DNA of 64,000 bases from Tersicoccus solisilvae (lineage in GTDB: Bacteria; Actinomycetota; Actinomycetes; Actinomycetales; Micrococcaceae), in the NCBI RefSeq assembly GCF_014643255.1, contig NZ_BMJI01000010.1, forward strand, positions 31,846 through 95,845, given 5' to 3'. Shown piece after piece: positions 54,829-63,844 of this stretch. The notes under the pieces were generated by a model. The model saw nothing but the letters and a program-made list of their open reading frames with translations. It was not told the origin of the DNA and searched no databases. Position numbers and translations under genes: made by a program. Within the stretch, counting starts at the first letter, position 1. Every line of letters begins with the position of its first letter.

Positions 54829-55721
54829 GCACCACCACCCCGGCCGGCCTGCGGGAGGAAGCGGCCGCTCGCCTGCGCCGGGCCGGCTGCGTCTTCGCCG
54901 AGGAGGAGGCCGACCTGCTGCTCGCCGCGGCACCGGACGAGCCGACCCGGCAGGAGCTGATCGCCCGGCGGGTGGCCGGCGAACCCCTCGAACACCTGCT
55001 CGGCTGGGCCGCGTTCGGGCCGCTGCGCGTGGCGGTGCAGCCCGGCGTCTTCGTCCCGCGTCGTCGGACGCTGCTGCTCGCCCGGCTCGCCGCGAGCGCG
55101 CTGGACCGGCGGCGGCGCCACCCGCGACCGCCGGCCGCTCGGGACAGCAGGGACACGAGCGACGCGCGGGAGCAGGTGCCCGCCGACGGCACCGGCGCAC
55201 CGGTGACCGTGCTCGAGCTGTGCTGCGGGGCCGCCGCGGTCACCGCCTGGCTGGCCCGGCACGTGGCCGCGGGCTCCGGCCCCGATGCCCCCCGGACCCG
55301 GCTGATCGCCGCGGACATCGATCCGGTCGCGGTGGCCTGCGCCCGCGTGAACGCGCCCGGGGCCCTCGTCCTGCAGGGAGATCTGTTCGCTCCGCTGCCG
55401 GCGGATCTGGCGGGCACCCTCGACGTCGTCGTCGCCAACGCCCCGTACGTGCCGACCGACGCCATCGGCACCATGCCGCCGGAGGCCCGGGATCACGAGC
55501 ACCGGGTGGCGCTCGACGGCGGTGCGGACGGCCTGCACGTGCAGCGCCGGATCGCGGCCGACATCGGCCGGTGGCTCGCCCCGGGCGGCAGCGTGATCGT
55601 CGAGACCAGCACCCGGCAGGCCCCCGCCAGCGCGGGGCTGTTCCGGGACGCGGGGCTGCGCACCCGGGTCGTGCGGGACACCCGGACGGACGGGACGGCC
55701 GTCGTCGCCCGCGCCGCCTAG
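54825..55721 (+). CDS. PrmC-related protein N5-glutamine methyltransferase (putative)
   Basis: 298 residues. An N-terminal helical part similar to PrmC (LRRAGCVFAEEEADLLLAAA) is followed by a class I SAM methyltransferase with VLELCCGAAAVTAWLA in motif I and VVVANAPYVPTDA where PrmC has NPPY. This is the PrmC-related family known in actinobacteria next to unrelated genes; its target is not known. The canonical prmC is at 36359, so this is not its replacement. Its TAG stop is shared with the hrpA -10 box. Confidence 0.88.
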   Translation: MSTTTPAGLREEAAARLRRAGCVFAEEEADLLLAAAPDEPTRQELIARRVAGEPLEHLLGWAAFGPLRVAVQPGVFVPRRRTLLLARLAASALDRRRRHPRPPAARDSRDTSDAREQVPADGTGAPVTVLELCCGAAAVTAWLARHVAAGSGPDAPRTRLIAADIDPVAVACARVNAPGALVLQGDLFAPLPADLAGTLDVVVANAPYVPTDAIGTMPPEARDHEHRVALDGGADGLHVQRRIAADIGRWLAPGGSVIVETSTRQAPASAGLFRDAGLRTRVVRDTRTDGTAVVARAA

Positions 55722-55724
55722 ACT
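55719..55724 (+). promoter_or_regulatory. -10 box of hrpA, fused to upstream stop codon
   Basis: TAGACT, 8 nt before the GTG at 55733. Its TAG (55719-55721) is the stop codon of the methyltransferase gene. Confidence 0.5.
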
Positions 55725-55732
55725 GGGTCACC

Positions 55733-58700
55733 GTGCCGGCCACCATCAGCTATCCCGCCGCGCTGCCCGTCAGCGCACGCCGCGAGGACATCATGGCCAC
55801 CGTCGCCGCGAACCAGGTGACGATCATCGCCGGGGAGACCGGCTCCGGCAAGACCACCCAGATCCCCAAGATGTGCCTCGAGCTGGGACTGGGCGAGCGC
55901 GGGCTGATCGCCCACACGCAGCCGCGGCGCCTGGCCGCCCGCACCGTCGCCGAGCGCATCGCCGAGGAGCTCGGCGAGACCGTCGGGCAGACCGTCGGCT
56001 TCCAGGTGCGGTTCACCTCCGTCACCGGACCCGCCAGCCGCATCCGGCTCATGACCGACGGCATCCTGCTCGCCCAGATCCAGAACGACCCGCAGCTGCG
56101 CCGGTACAGCGTCATCATCATCGACGAGGCGCACGAGCGCAGCCTGAACATCGACTTCCTGCTCGGCTACCTCAAGCGGCTGCTGCCGACCCGGCCGGAC
56201 CTGAAGGTCATCATCACCTCGGCGACCATCGACCCGGAGCGGTTCGCCGAGCACTTCGCGCTGCCCGGGCCGGACGGGGAGCCGGAACCGGCGCCGATCC
56301 TCGAGGTCTCCGGCCGCACCTTCCCCGTCGAGATCCGGTACCGGCCGCTGACCGAACCGGCCGAGGAGGACGACGAGGGCGAGGACACCCCCGCGGAGGG
56401 CCGGGACCCGCTCGACGCCGTCGGCGACGCGGTGGACGAACTGTCCCGCGAGGCCCCGGGCGACATCCTCATCTTCTTCTCCGGCGAGCGCGAGATCCGC
56501 GACGCCGCGGAGGCACTGCGCTCCCGGCTGCCCCGCAACCCTCGGCTGGCCGACGCCGAGGTGCTGCCCCTGTTCGGGCGGTTGTCCCTGTCCGAACAGC
56601 ACCGGGTGTTCACCCCCGGGGCACGACGACGGATCGTCCTGGCCACCAACGTGGCCGAGACGTCGCTGACCGTGCCCGGCATCCGCTACGTGATCGACCC
56701 CGGCACGGCGCGCATCTCCCGGTACAGTGTGCGGACCAAGGTGCAGCGGCTGCCGATCGAACGCATCTCCCAGGCGTCGGCCAACCAGCGCGCCGGCCGG
56801 TGCGGGCGCGTCGCCGACGGGATCTGCATCCGGCTGTACTCCGAGGACGATTTCACGGCCCGCCGCGAGTTCACCGACCCGGAGATCCTGCGCACCAACC
56901 TCGCCGCGGTCATCCTGCAGATGGCGGCCATGGGCATCGCCGACGGCCCGAAGGAGGTCGCGGCGTTCCCGTTCGTCGAGCCCCCGCAGGAGCGGGCGAT
57001 CAACGACGGCGTCACGCTGCTGCGCGAGCTCGGGGCCCTCGCCGCCCCGGCGACCACGGCGCCCGGCACGGCGGCCCGCGGCTCGAGCCTGACCGACGTC
57101 GGCCGCCAGCTCGCCCAGTTGCCGGTGGACCCGCGCCTGGGCCGGATGATCGTCGAGGCGTCCCGACGGGGTTGCGCCAAGGAGGTGATGATCCTCGCCG
57201 CGGCGATGACCATCCAGGACCCGCGCGAACGGCCCACGGACAAGGAGGCGCAGGCCAAGCAGCAGCATGCCCGCTTCGTCGACCCGACCAGCGACTTCAC
57301 CGGGTTCCTGCTGCTGTGGAACTACCTGCAGGAGCAGCAGCACGAGCTCTCCGGCAACGCGTTCCGCCGGCTGTGCCGCACCGAGTACCTCAACTACCTG
57401 CGGATCCGCGAGTGGCAGGACCTGTTCGCGCAGCTGCGGCAGCTGGCCAAGCCGCTCGGCATCACGCTGGCCCCGGGCCGGTCCGTCGAGGCCGTCGCCG
57501 GTCACGACGCCATCCACCAGTCCCTGCTGGCGGGTCTGCTCAGCCAGGTCGGGCTGTGGGACGAGCGCAAGCGGGAGTACACCGGTGCGCGCGGCACACG
57601 GTTCGCGCTCTTCCCCGGCTCCGCCCTGTTCCGGAAGAACCCGGACTGGGTCATGAGCGCGGAGCTGGTCGAGACGTCCCGTCTGTGGGCGCGCGTCAAC
57701 GCCCGGATCAACCCGGCGTGGGTCGAGGACCTCGCCCCGGACCTGGTCAAGCGCTCCTACTCGGAGCCGCACTGGTCCGCGAAGAGCGGGTCGGTGATGG
57801 CGTGGGAGAAGGTGACCCTGTACGGCCTGCCGATCGTCGCCCGCCGGCGGGTGACCTACGGCCGGATCGATCCCGAGCTCTCCCGCGACCTGTTCATCCG
57901 GCACGCCCTGGTGGAGGGCGACTGGCGCACCCACCACCCGTTCTTCCGCCGCAACCGGGAGCTGCTGGACTCCGTCGAGGAGCTGCAGACCCGGATGCGG
58001 CGCCGGGACCTGCGGGTGGACGACGAGACGCTGGTCGACTTCTACGACGCGCGGCTGCCGGCGTCCATCGTCTCCGGCCGGCACTTCGACGCGTGGTGGA
58101 AGCGGGAGCGGCACGAGCACCCCGACCTGCTCGACCTCGACCGCAGCCTCGTGCTCGCCGGCGGCGACGACCTGGACACCGACGCCTTCCCCACCGTGTG
58201 GCGGCAGCAGGGCCACGAGCTGCCCCTGACCTACGCCTACGATCCCGCCGCCGAGCGCACGCACCAGCCCGGCGCCGACGACGGCGTCAGCGTGACCGTG
58301 CCCGTGCTGTTCCTGCAGCAGCTTGATCCGGCCCCGTTCGCCTGGCAGATCCCCGGACTGCGGGTGGAGCTCGTCACCGCGCTGATCCGGTCGCTGCCCA
58401 AGGCGATCCGCAAGAACGTCGTCCCCGCGCCCGATGTCGCCCGCCTGGCCGTCGAGGCGCTGGGCGCCGACTTCGACGCCTCGACCGACGAGCTTCTCCC
58501 CTCCCTCGCTCTCGTGCTGCGCCGGTTGCGCGGCATCGTCGTCGACCCCGCCCTGTTCGACCTCGACGCGATCCCCGCCCACCTGCGGCTTCGGTTCGTC
58601 GTCGTCGACGGCACCGGCCGGGTGCTCGGCGAGGACACCTCCCTGGAGCGGTTGCAGGCGGGCCTGGCCGACGCGTCCCGGCGGGCCGTCGCCGCGACCC

Positions 58701-59764
58701 TCGGTGGCCGGACCGGGGCCCAGACCGGCGGCGGCCGGACGGTCGGCGAGGCCGCCGGCCGCGCGCGGGCGACCGGCACCGACTCCGCCGACGACGGGCG
58801 GGGCCGCGGTCGTGGCCGCGGGCGGGGTCGCGGCCGGGATGGGTCGACGGCGTCGCCCCTCGATGCCGCCGCCGGGCCCGCCGCGGGGCCGACCTTCACC
58901 GAGCGCAGCGGGCTGACGACGTGGCCGGGCGAGAGGATCGAGCGGGAGGTTTCCACCACGGTCGCCGGCCACGCCGTCACCGGCTACCCGGCGCTCGTCG
59001 ACGACGGGGACGCGGTCTCCCTGCGCGCCCTCACCGACCGGGGCGAGGCCACGCAAGCGCACCGCCGCGGCGTCATCCGGCTGCTGGCCCTGCGGGTCCC
59101 CTCCCCACAGCGGTACGTGCTGGATCACCTGTCCAACCGGGAGAAGCTGACGTTCACGCAGAACCCGCACGGCTCCGTCGCCTCGCTGATCGAGGACTGC
59201 ACGCTCGCCGCGATCGACCGGCTCGTGCCTGCGGACCCGCCGTGGGACCGGGCCGGGTTCGACGGGCTGTTCGAGCACGTCCGGGCGGAACTGATCGACA
59301 CGGTCTTCGCCGTCACCGCCGTCGTGGAGAAGGTGCTCGCCGAGGCCGCCCAAGTCCGGCGGTCGCTCAAGGGGACCACGTCGCTGGCGCTGATCAGCGC
59401 GCTGAACGACATCAAGGCGCAGCTCGAGCACCTGGTGTACCCGGGGTTCGTCGCGGCGACGGGCTGGGCGCAGCTGCAGCACTACCCGCGCTATCTCACG
59501 GCGATCAGCCGGCGCCTGGAGAAGCTGCCGACGAACGTGCAGCGGGACGGGCTGTCGATGGCCGTGGTGCAGGGCCTGGAGGACGAGTACGACGTCGCCG
59601 TCGCGGCCCTGCCGCCGGGCGCCCGGCCCTCCGCCGCGCTGACCCACGTGCGCTGGATGATCGAGGAGCTGCGGGTCAGCCTGTTCGCCGTCGAGCTCGG
59701 CACGGCGTACTCCGTGTCGGAGAAGCGGGTGCGGACGGCGCTGAAGGCGGCCACCAGCGGCTGA
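55733..59764 (+). CDS. hrpA: ATP-dependent RNA helicase HrpA
   Basis: 1343 residues from GTG 55733. A DEAH-box helicase with Walker A GETGSGKT (34-41), DEAH at 131-134, SAT-type motif ITSATIDPE and motif VI NQRAGRCGRVADG. The helicase-associated and OB-like domains and the C-terminal DUF3418 region follow. In E. coli HrpA is linked to rescue of stalled ribosomes. An unusual Arg-Gly repeat tract sits at about 1020-1037 within the C-terminal region, flanked by Ala/Gly-rich spacers. It is the largest gene of the window. Confidence 0.95.
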   Translation: MPATISYPAALPVSARREDIMATVAANQVTIIAGETGSGKTTQIPKMCLELGLGERGLIAHTQPRRLAARTVAERIAEELGETVGQTVGFQVRFTSVTGPASRIRLMTDGILLAQIQNDPQLRRYSVIIIDEAHERSLNIDFLLGYLKRLLPTRPDLKVIITSATIDPERFAEHFALPGPDGEPEPAPILEVSGRTFPVEIRYRPLTEPAEEDDEGEDTPAEGRDPLDAVGDAVDELSREAPGDILIFFSGEREIRDAAEALRSRLPRNPRLADAEVLPLFGRLSLSEQHRVFTPGARRRIVLATNVAETSLTVPGIRYVIDPGTARISRYSVRTKVQRLPIERISQASANQRAGRCGRVADGICIRLYSEDDFTARREFTDPEILRTNLAAVILQMAAMGIADGPKEVAAFPFVEPPQERAINDGVTLLRELGALAAPATTAPGTAARGSSLTDVGRQLAQLPVDPRLGRMIVEASRRGCAKEVMILAAAMTIQDPRERPTDKEAQAKQQHARFVDPTSDFTGFLLLWNYLQEQQHELSGNAFRRLCRTEYLNYLRIREWQDLFAQLRQLAKPLGITLAPGRSVEAVAGHDAIHQSLLAGLLSQVGLWDERKREYTGARGTRFALFPGSALFRKNPDWVMSAELVETSRLWARVNARINPAWVEDLAPDLVKRSYSEPHWSAKSGSVMAWEKVTLYGLPIVARRRVTYGRIDPELSRDLFIRHALVEGDWRTHHPFFRRNRELLDSVEELQTRMRRRDLRVDDETLVDFYDARLPASIVSGRHFDAWWKRERHEHPDLLDLDRSLVLAGGDDLDTDAFPTVWRQQGHELPLTYAYDPAAERTHQPGADDGVSVTVPVLFLQQLDPAPFAWQIPGLRVELVTALIRSLPKAIRKNVVPAPDVARLAVEALGADFDASTDELLPSLALVLRRLRGIVVDPALFDLDAIPAHLRLRFVVVDGTGRVLGEDTSLERLQAGLADASRRAVAATLGGRTGAQTGGGRTVGEAAGRARATGTDSADDGRGRGRGRGRGRGRDGSTASPLDAAAGPAAGPTFTERSGLTTWPGERIEREVSTTVAGHAVTGYPALVDDGDAVSLRALTDRGEATQAHRRGVIRLLALRVPSPQRYVLDHLSNREKLTFTQNPHGSVASLIEDCTLAAIDRLVPADPPWDRAGFDGLFEHVRAELIDTVFAVTAVVEKVLAEAAQVRRSLKGTTSLALISALNDIKAQLEHLVYPGFVAATGWAQLQHYPRYLTAISRRLEKLPTNVQRDGLSMAVVQGLEDEYDVAVAALPPGARPSAALTHVRWMIEELRVSLFAVELGTAYSVSEKRVRTALKAATSG

Positions 59765-59817
59765 CGCGGCGGGCGCCGGTTCCGGTTCCGGCCGGTTCCG
59801 CCCCGCACGACGCGCGC

Positions 59818-59945
59818 CGAGTGGACGGACAACGCACTCATCCGGGCCAAGTGACGACGACAACCGGCCACTCGGCGAACTCGTCACCACCGTCGCACTC
59901 ACCACCGGGAACGGCCGGCCCGCAACGACATCGTCCGTCCACTCG
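59818..59945. repeat. Inverted-repeat-bounded element
   Basis: CGAGTGGACGGAC (59818-59830) recurs inverted as GTCCGTCCACTCG (59933-59945), enclosing 102 bp. The left end is also the start of the 48-bp direct repeat that recurs at 59963. Confidence 0.6.
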
Positions 59946-60010
59946 ACGAGGTGGCCACGCCCAGTGGACGGACAACGCCCCCATCCGGGCCGAGTGACGA
60001 CGACAACCGG
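59820..60010. repeat. 48-bp direct repeat, two copies
   Basis: Copies at 59820-59867 and 59963-60010 match at 45 of 48 positions, 143 bp apart. The shared core includes AGTGGACGGACAACG and AGTGACGACGACAACCGG. The second copy runs directly into the octamer array. Confidence 0.75.
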
Positions 60011-60048
60011 CGGGTCGGCGGGTCGGCGGGTCGGCAGGTCGGCGGGTC
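60009..60048. repeat. Octamer tandem array
   Basis: Five tandem units of GGCGGGTC (the fourth is GGCAGGTC), continuing into a degenerate GGCGGC-rich tail to about 60080. Length could vary by slippage. Confidence 0.75.
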
Positions 60049-60112
60049 GGCGGGCGGGTGGCGGCTGGCGGCTGGCGACCAGTCACAGCCGGCCGTCGAT
60101 GCCGGCCGAGCG

Positions 60113-60619
60113 TCAGTCCGCCGGGACGGTCGCCTCGTGGCCGGCGGCGCGCAGCGCCGCCCGGAGGGCGCGGCCGTTCGCGGCCAGGCGGGACATGTCC
60201 GGGTCCGTCCCGGCGTTCGTGAAGTCGAACTGGGCCTCGGAGGTGGCCGGGAAGACGTGCACGTGGGTGTGCGGGATCTCGAAGCCGGCGATGATGACGC
60301 CGATCCGGTCGCCGTCGAACGCCTTCAGCTGCGCCTTGCCGACGATCTGGGCCACCTCCATGACGCGCGCCATCAGGTCCGCCGGCAGGTCCGTCCAGGC
60401 GTCCACCGGAGCCCGCGGCACGACGAGGGCGTGGCCGTCCGCGAGCGGCCCGATCGAGAGGAACACGACGACGGCGTCGTCCTTCCAGACGAAGTCGCCG
60501 GGGATCTGCCCGTCGATGATCCGGGTGAACAGCGTCGGCTCGGCGTTCTCACCGGTCGGCGACTCGCCGGCCGTGACGCGGGTGCCGGGCTGCGGGGGCT
60601 TGGGTCGTCCGAAGGTCAT
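60113..60619 (-). CDS. HIT family nucleotide hydrolase
   Basis: 168 residues with the histidine triad HTHVHVFP near 115-122 and the conserved N-terminal PTLFTRIIDGQIPGDFVWKDD and HALVVPRAP strands. HIT proteins hydrolyse nucleoside phosphoramidates and related dinucleotides. A 25-residue Pro/Gly-rich N-terminus is extra. A TAGCGT box 6 nt before the ATG gives a leaderless start. Confidence 0.94.
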   Translation of the reverse strand: MTFGRPKPPQPGTRVTAGESPTGENAEPTLFTRIIDGQIPGDFVWKDDAVVVFLSIGPLADGHALVVPRAPVDAWTDLPADLMARVMEVAQIVGKAQLKAFDGDRIGVIIAGFEIPHTHVHVFPATSEAQFDFTNAGTDPDMSRLAANGRALRAALRAAGHEATVPAD

Positions 60620-60625
60620 ACCGGC

Positions 60626-60631
60626 ACGCTA
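60626..60631 (-). promoter_or_regulatory. Leaderless-type -10 box of HIT gene
   Basis: TAGCGT on the minus strand, 6 nt before the ATG at 60619. Confidence 0.55.
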
Positions 60632-60659
60632 CCCGCTGGCGCCGTCGATGACGGAGGGC

Positions 60660-61499
60660 TCAGCCCGGCTCCGGCCCGGTGGCCACGGGGAGGTCCGTCG
60701 CCGCGTACTGCGACCACGACCCCGGATACAGGGCCGCGTCGATGCCGGCCCGGCGCAGGGCGAGCACCTCCTGGGCGGCGCTGACCCCGGACCCGCAGTA
60801 GGCGGCCACCGCGATGTCGTCGGTGAGACCCAGGGCCGCGAACTGCTCGCGCAGCGCGGCGGGCGGCAGCAAGGTCCCGTCGGCTGCGAGGTTGTCCACC
60901 GTCGGTGCGCTGACGGCACCCGGAATGTGGCCGGCCTTCGGGTCCATCGGCTCGGTCTCCCCGCGGTACCGCTCCCCCGCCCGGGCGTCCAGCAGCACCC
61001 CGGACCGCGCGTGCGCGGCGGCCGCCGCCAGGTCCAGCACCGGCATCCGGCCCCAGGTGAGGGCGACCGCACCGGGTGAGGGCTCGACGGTGCCGGGCCG
61101 CAGCCCGTGCCCGGCCGCGGTCCAGGCGGCGAGCCCGCCGTCGAGCACCCGCACGTCCGCGTGACCGGCGTGCCGCAGCAGCCACCAGGCCCGGGCGGCG
61201 GCGAAACCGTTGGCGTCGTCGTAGGCGACGACGGTGTCACCCTCGTTCACGCCCCAGCGCCGGACCGCGGCATGGAACGCCTCGGGCTCGGGCAGCGGGT
61301 GCCGGCCGGACGTCGCGGTCGGCTCACCGGCGAGCTCCCGGTCGAGGTCCACGTACACCGCGCCCGGCAGGTGCCCGTCGCGGTAGTGGTCCTCCCCGTG
61401 CGGGTCGCCCAGCTGCCACCGCACGTCCAGCAGCACCACCGGCCGATCCGCCGCCGCCACCAGCCTCGCCAGCTCCTCGGCGTCGATCAGTTCCGTCAT
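60660..61499 (-). CDS. Rhodanese-type sulfurtransferase (SseA-like)
   Basis: 279 residues of two tandem rhodanese domains. The second carries the active cysteine in AYCGSGVSAAQ; the first is catalytically silent (VVAYDDANGFAA). This is the thiosulfate/3-mercaptopyruvate sulfurtransferase plan; CGSGVSA fits the mercaptopyruvate type. GAGGAGCGAGG precedes the ATG at 61499, 11 bp after the corA stop, so it is co-transcribed with corA. Confidence 0.9.
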   Translation of the reverse strand: MTELIDAEELARLVAAADRPVVLLDVRWQLGDPHGEDHYRDGHLPGAVYVDLDRELAGEPTATSGRHPLPEPEAFHAAVRRWGVNEGDTVVAYDDANGFAAARAWWLLRHAGHADVRVLDGGLAAWTAAGHGLRPGTVEPSPGAVALTWGRMPVLDLAAAAAHARSGVLLDARAGERYRGETEPMDPKAGHIPGAVSAPTVDNLAADGTLLPPAALREQFAALGLTDDIAVAAYCGSGVSAAQEVLALRRAGIDAALYPGSWSQYAATDLPVATGPEPG

Positions 61500-61510
61500 C
61501 CTCGCTCCTC

Positions 61511-62563
61511 TCACAGCCAGCCCCGCCGCCGGAACTGCCACCACAACGCTCCCGAGCACACCACGATGAGCAGGCAGGAGAGCACGACGCCGGAGACGGC
61601 GCCGTACCCCGGGTAGGGGACGTTCATCCCGTAGAAGCCGGTGATCAGGGTGGGGACGGCGATGATGGCCGCCCAGCTCGTCACCTTCTTCATCACGATG
61701 TTCAACGTGTTGCCCTGGATGGTCAGGTGGGTCTGCAGCACCGTGGTCGACATGTCCCGTGCGGACTCGGTCCAGTCGATCGCCCGCAGCACGTGGTCGT
61801 TGACGTCCTGCAGGTAGGCCCCGAGCTCCGCCAGCGCCTTCCGCTCGGCCTCGTCTTCGTCGTCGTCGGCGGCGTCCTCGTGCACGTGCCGCAGCAGGGT
61901 GCCCGTCACCTCGCGCATCGGCAGCAGCACCCTCCGCAGCCGCACGAGCGTCTTGTGCAGGTCGAAGCCGTCGCGCTGCAGGGAGCGCCGGGGTGCCCCG
62001 TTGTCCTCGGCGAACAGGTCGTCCCCGAGCCCGTCCGCGGCCTCGTCGAGGCGTTCGGCGGCGGCCAGCTGACCGTCGACGAGGGCGTCCACGAGCGCGT
62101 GCACGAGCCGCCACACCCCGGTGCTCGCGAGCTCGTGCGCGTCGTCCACCCGGGAGAGCACATCGTCGGCGTCGAAGCCCTCGTCCTCCGCCAGCACGAT
62201 CAGGACGTTGCGCCGGATCACCGCCGACACCTCGGTCAGGGCCAGCCGGGGCATTCGGTCACCTCCGCCGCCGCTGCCGTCACCCCGGCCGGCGCGGTCG
62301 TCCACGCGCACCGCGTAGGCGTTGAGGAACAGGTGGTCGGCGTACCGTTCCAGCTTGGGCCGCTGGTGCTCGGTGACGACGTCCTCGACGGCGAGCTGGT
62401 GTACCCCGAGTGCGGGCAGCAGGCGGCCGACGTCGTCCGTCCGGCCCGCGGGCAGGCACACCCACAGGCACGCGGCCGGGTCGCGGGACAGCTCGGCGAT
62501 GCCGTCCACGTCCAGCCGGCGGTCCTCGTGCCGACCGTCCCGGAACACCCTCACGCTGAGCAT
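61511..62563 (-). CDS. corA: CorA-family Mg2+/Co2+ transporter
   Basis: 350 residues. A cytoplasmic funnel domain is followed by two C-terminal membrane helices, with the signature YGMNVPYPG at the first helix end. The acidic stretch HEDAADDDEDEAERK in the stalk may sense cytosolic metal. It functions as a pentamer. A TAGGCT box lies 6 nt before the ATG at 62563. Confidence 0.94.
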   Translation of the reverse strand: MLSVRVFRDGRHEDRRLDVDGIAELSRDPAACLWVCLPAGRTDDVGRLLPALGVHQLAVEDVVTEHQRPKLERYADHLFLNAYAVRVDDRAGRGDGSGGGGDRMPRLALTEVSAVIRRNVLIVLAEDEGFDADDVLSRVDDAHELASTGVWRLVHALVDALVDGQLAAAERLDEAADGLGDDLFAEDNGAPRRSLQRDGFDLHKTLVRLRRVLLPMREVTGTLLRHVHEDAADDDEDEAERKALAELGAYLQDVNDHVLRAIDWTESARDMSTTVLQTHLTIQGNTLNIVMKKVTSWAAIIAVPTLITGFYGMNVPYPGYGAVSGVVLSCLLIVVCSGALWWQFRRRGWL

Positions 62564-62569
62564 GAGGTC

Positions 62570-62575
62570 AGCCTA
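62570..62575 (-). promoter_or_regulatory. Leaderless-type -10 box of corA
   Basis: TAGGCT on the minus strand, 6 nt before the ATG at 62563. Confidence 0.6.
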
Positions 62576-62620
62576 GGCGGCAGCGGAAGTCCACCGGCAC
62601 CGGTGGGGACGCGTGAGCGC

Positions 62621-63280
62621 TCAGACCTCGACGCGCTGCCCCGGGTCGAGGTGCTCGATGGCGACGCCGTGGGCGCCGGCGTGGGTGGCCAGGTGGTTCT
62701 CCGCCATGGTGCGGCCGACGTCGGTCAGCAGCGCGTCGTGGATGGGGAACGCGCGCGGCGCCCGCACGGCGATGGCGAAGTCGATCACCTCCGCGGTCTT
62801 CGACCACGGCGCGTGCAGCGGCACCAGCAGCGTCTTCACCGCGACCCCCTCCGGGACGATGAAGCAGTCCCCGGGGTGGTACACGTTCTCGTCGATCACG
62901 TACCCGACGTTGGCGACCATCGGGATCCGCGGATGGATCAGGGCGTGCTGGCCGCCGACCGTGCGCAGCGCGAACCCGGCCACGGTCAGGGACGCACCCG
63001 GCTCGACGGTGATGATCCGGTCGGCCACGGCAGCGTCCGCGTCGGCCCGCAGGGAGGCGGCGACGGACTCGGGGGCGTGCACCGTCAGCTCGGGTGCGGC
63101 GGCGAGAGCGGCGAGCAGCCGCTCCGGCACGACGTGGTCGGGGTGCTCGTGGGTGATCAGGACGGCGTCCGCGCCGGCGAGCGCGGCGTCCACCTCCGAG
63201 AACGACCCCGGATCGATGACCAGCACCGCCCCGTGGTCCTCGAGCCGGACGCAGGAATGGGTGTACTTCGTCAGCTGCAT
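62621..63280 (-). CDS. UlaG-like MBL-fold metal-dependent hydrolase
   Basis: 219 residues of the metallo-beta-lactamase fold. The metal site THEHPDH is at about 42-48, preceded by LTKYTHSCVRLEDHG. A later Asp and His are in YHPGDCF and FPIHDAL. The short length and THSC start fit the UlaG-like group that includes lactonases and phosphodiesterases. Substrate unknown. A TACGCT box is 6 nt before the ATG; the Zur gene is divergent. Confidence 0.9.
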   Translation of the reverse strand: MQLTKYTHSCVRLEDHGAVLVIDPGSFSEVDAALAGADAVLITHEHPDHVVPERLLAALAAAPELTVHAPESVAASLRADADAAVADRIITVEPGASLTVAGFALRTVGGQHALIHPRIPMVANVGYVIDENVYHPGDCFIVPEGVAVKTLLVPLHAPWSKTAEVIDFAIAVRAPRAFPIHDALLTDVGRTMAENHLATHAGAHGVAIEHLDPGQRVEV

Positions 63281-63286
63281 GCCCCC

Positions 63287-63292
63287 AGCGTA
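63287..63292 (-). promoter_or_regulatory. Leaderless-type -10 box of MBL-fold gene
   Basis: TACGCT on the minus strand, 6 nt before the ATG at 63280. Confidence 0.6.
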
Positions 63293-63343
63293 GCCAGCGG
63301 CCCCGCGGGCCGCCCGGCCCGGCGACGCCACCGCCCGCACTGC

Positions 63344-63349
63344 TAGGCT
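63344..63349 (+). promoter_or_regulatory. -10 box of Zur/Fur gene
   Basis: TAGGCT, 37 nt before the GTG at 63387. Unlike the leaderless genes, this one has a short leader with an AGGAGG ribosome binding site (63372-63377). Confidence 0.5.
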
Positions 63350-63386
63350 CGATGGAGCAGTTTCCCGCCGCAGGAGGCATCCCACC

Positions 63387-63833
63387 GTGTCGAGCCGATC
63401 GTCCTCAGCCGCCGCGGACGCCCCGACGGGTGCCCGCCCACCCGAGCGCAACACCCGCCAGCGCACCGCGGTCTCGCGCGCCCTGGACGAACTGGACGAC
63501 TTCGTCAGCACCCAGGAACTGCATCGCATCCTCACCGAGCGCGGCGAACGCGTCTCCCTGGCGACCGCCTACCGGGTGCTGCAGTCGATGGCCGACGACG
63601 GCCGCGTGGACGTGCTGCGCGCCGCCGACGGCGAGGCGGTCTACCGCCGCTGCGAGGTCTCCGCCCACCACCATCATCTGGTGTGCCGCTCCTGCGGGAA
63701 GGCGGTCGAGGTGCAGGCCCCGGCCATCGAGTCGTGGGCCGAACGGGTCGCCGCCGAGCACGGGTTCACCGCCGTCGAACACACCGTCGAGGTGTTCGGC
63801 CTCTGCCCGCGCTGCTCCGCCGAGCGCCGCTGA
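63387..63833 (+). CDS. zur: Fur-family metalloregulator, probably Zur
   Basis: 148 residues from GTG 63387 with AGGAGG 9 nt upstream. A winged-helix DNA-binding half (QELHRILTERGERVSLATAY, then RVLQSMADDGRVDVLRA) is followed by the dimerisation half with HHHHLVCRSCGKAVEV and a terminal LCPRCSAER. The two CxxC pairs form the structural zinc site. The sequence fits the actinobacterial Zur (zinc uptake repressor) more than Fur, but the sensed metal is inferred. A palindromic element begins 11 bp after the stop. Confidence 0.9.
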   Translation: MSSRSSSAAADAPTGARPPERNTRQRTAVSRALDELDDFVSTQELHRILTERGERVSLATAYRVLQSMADDGRVDVLRAADGEAVYRRCEVSAHHHHLVCRSCGKAVEVQAPAIESWAERVAAEHGFTAVEHTVEVFGLCPRCSAERR

Positions 63834-63844
63834 CCCCTCCCTCC

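Larger units (their letters stand above)
59765..60112. other. Repeat-rich intergenic region between hrpA and HIT gene
   Basis: 348 bp between convergent genes. It is made up mostly of repeats listed separately: a 48-bp direct repeat, an inverted pair and an octamer array. No gene is seen. Confidence 0.6.

Noticed and set aside
55718..59905. A minus-strand open frame of nearly 1,400 codons opposite hrpA
   Set aside because: It is the shadow of hrpA, whose helicase motifs and start signal are clear on the plus strand.
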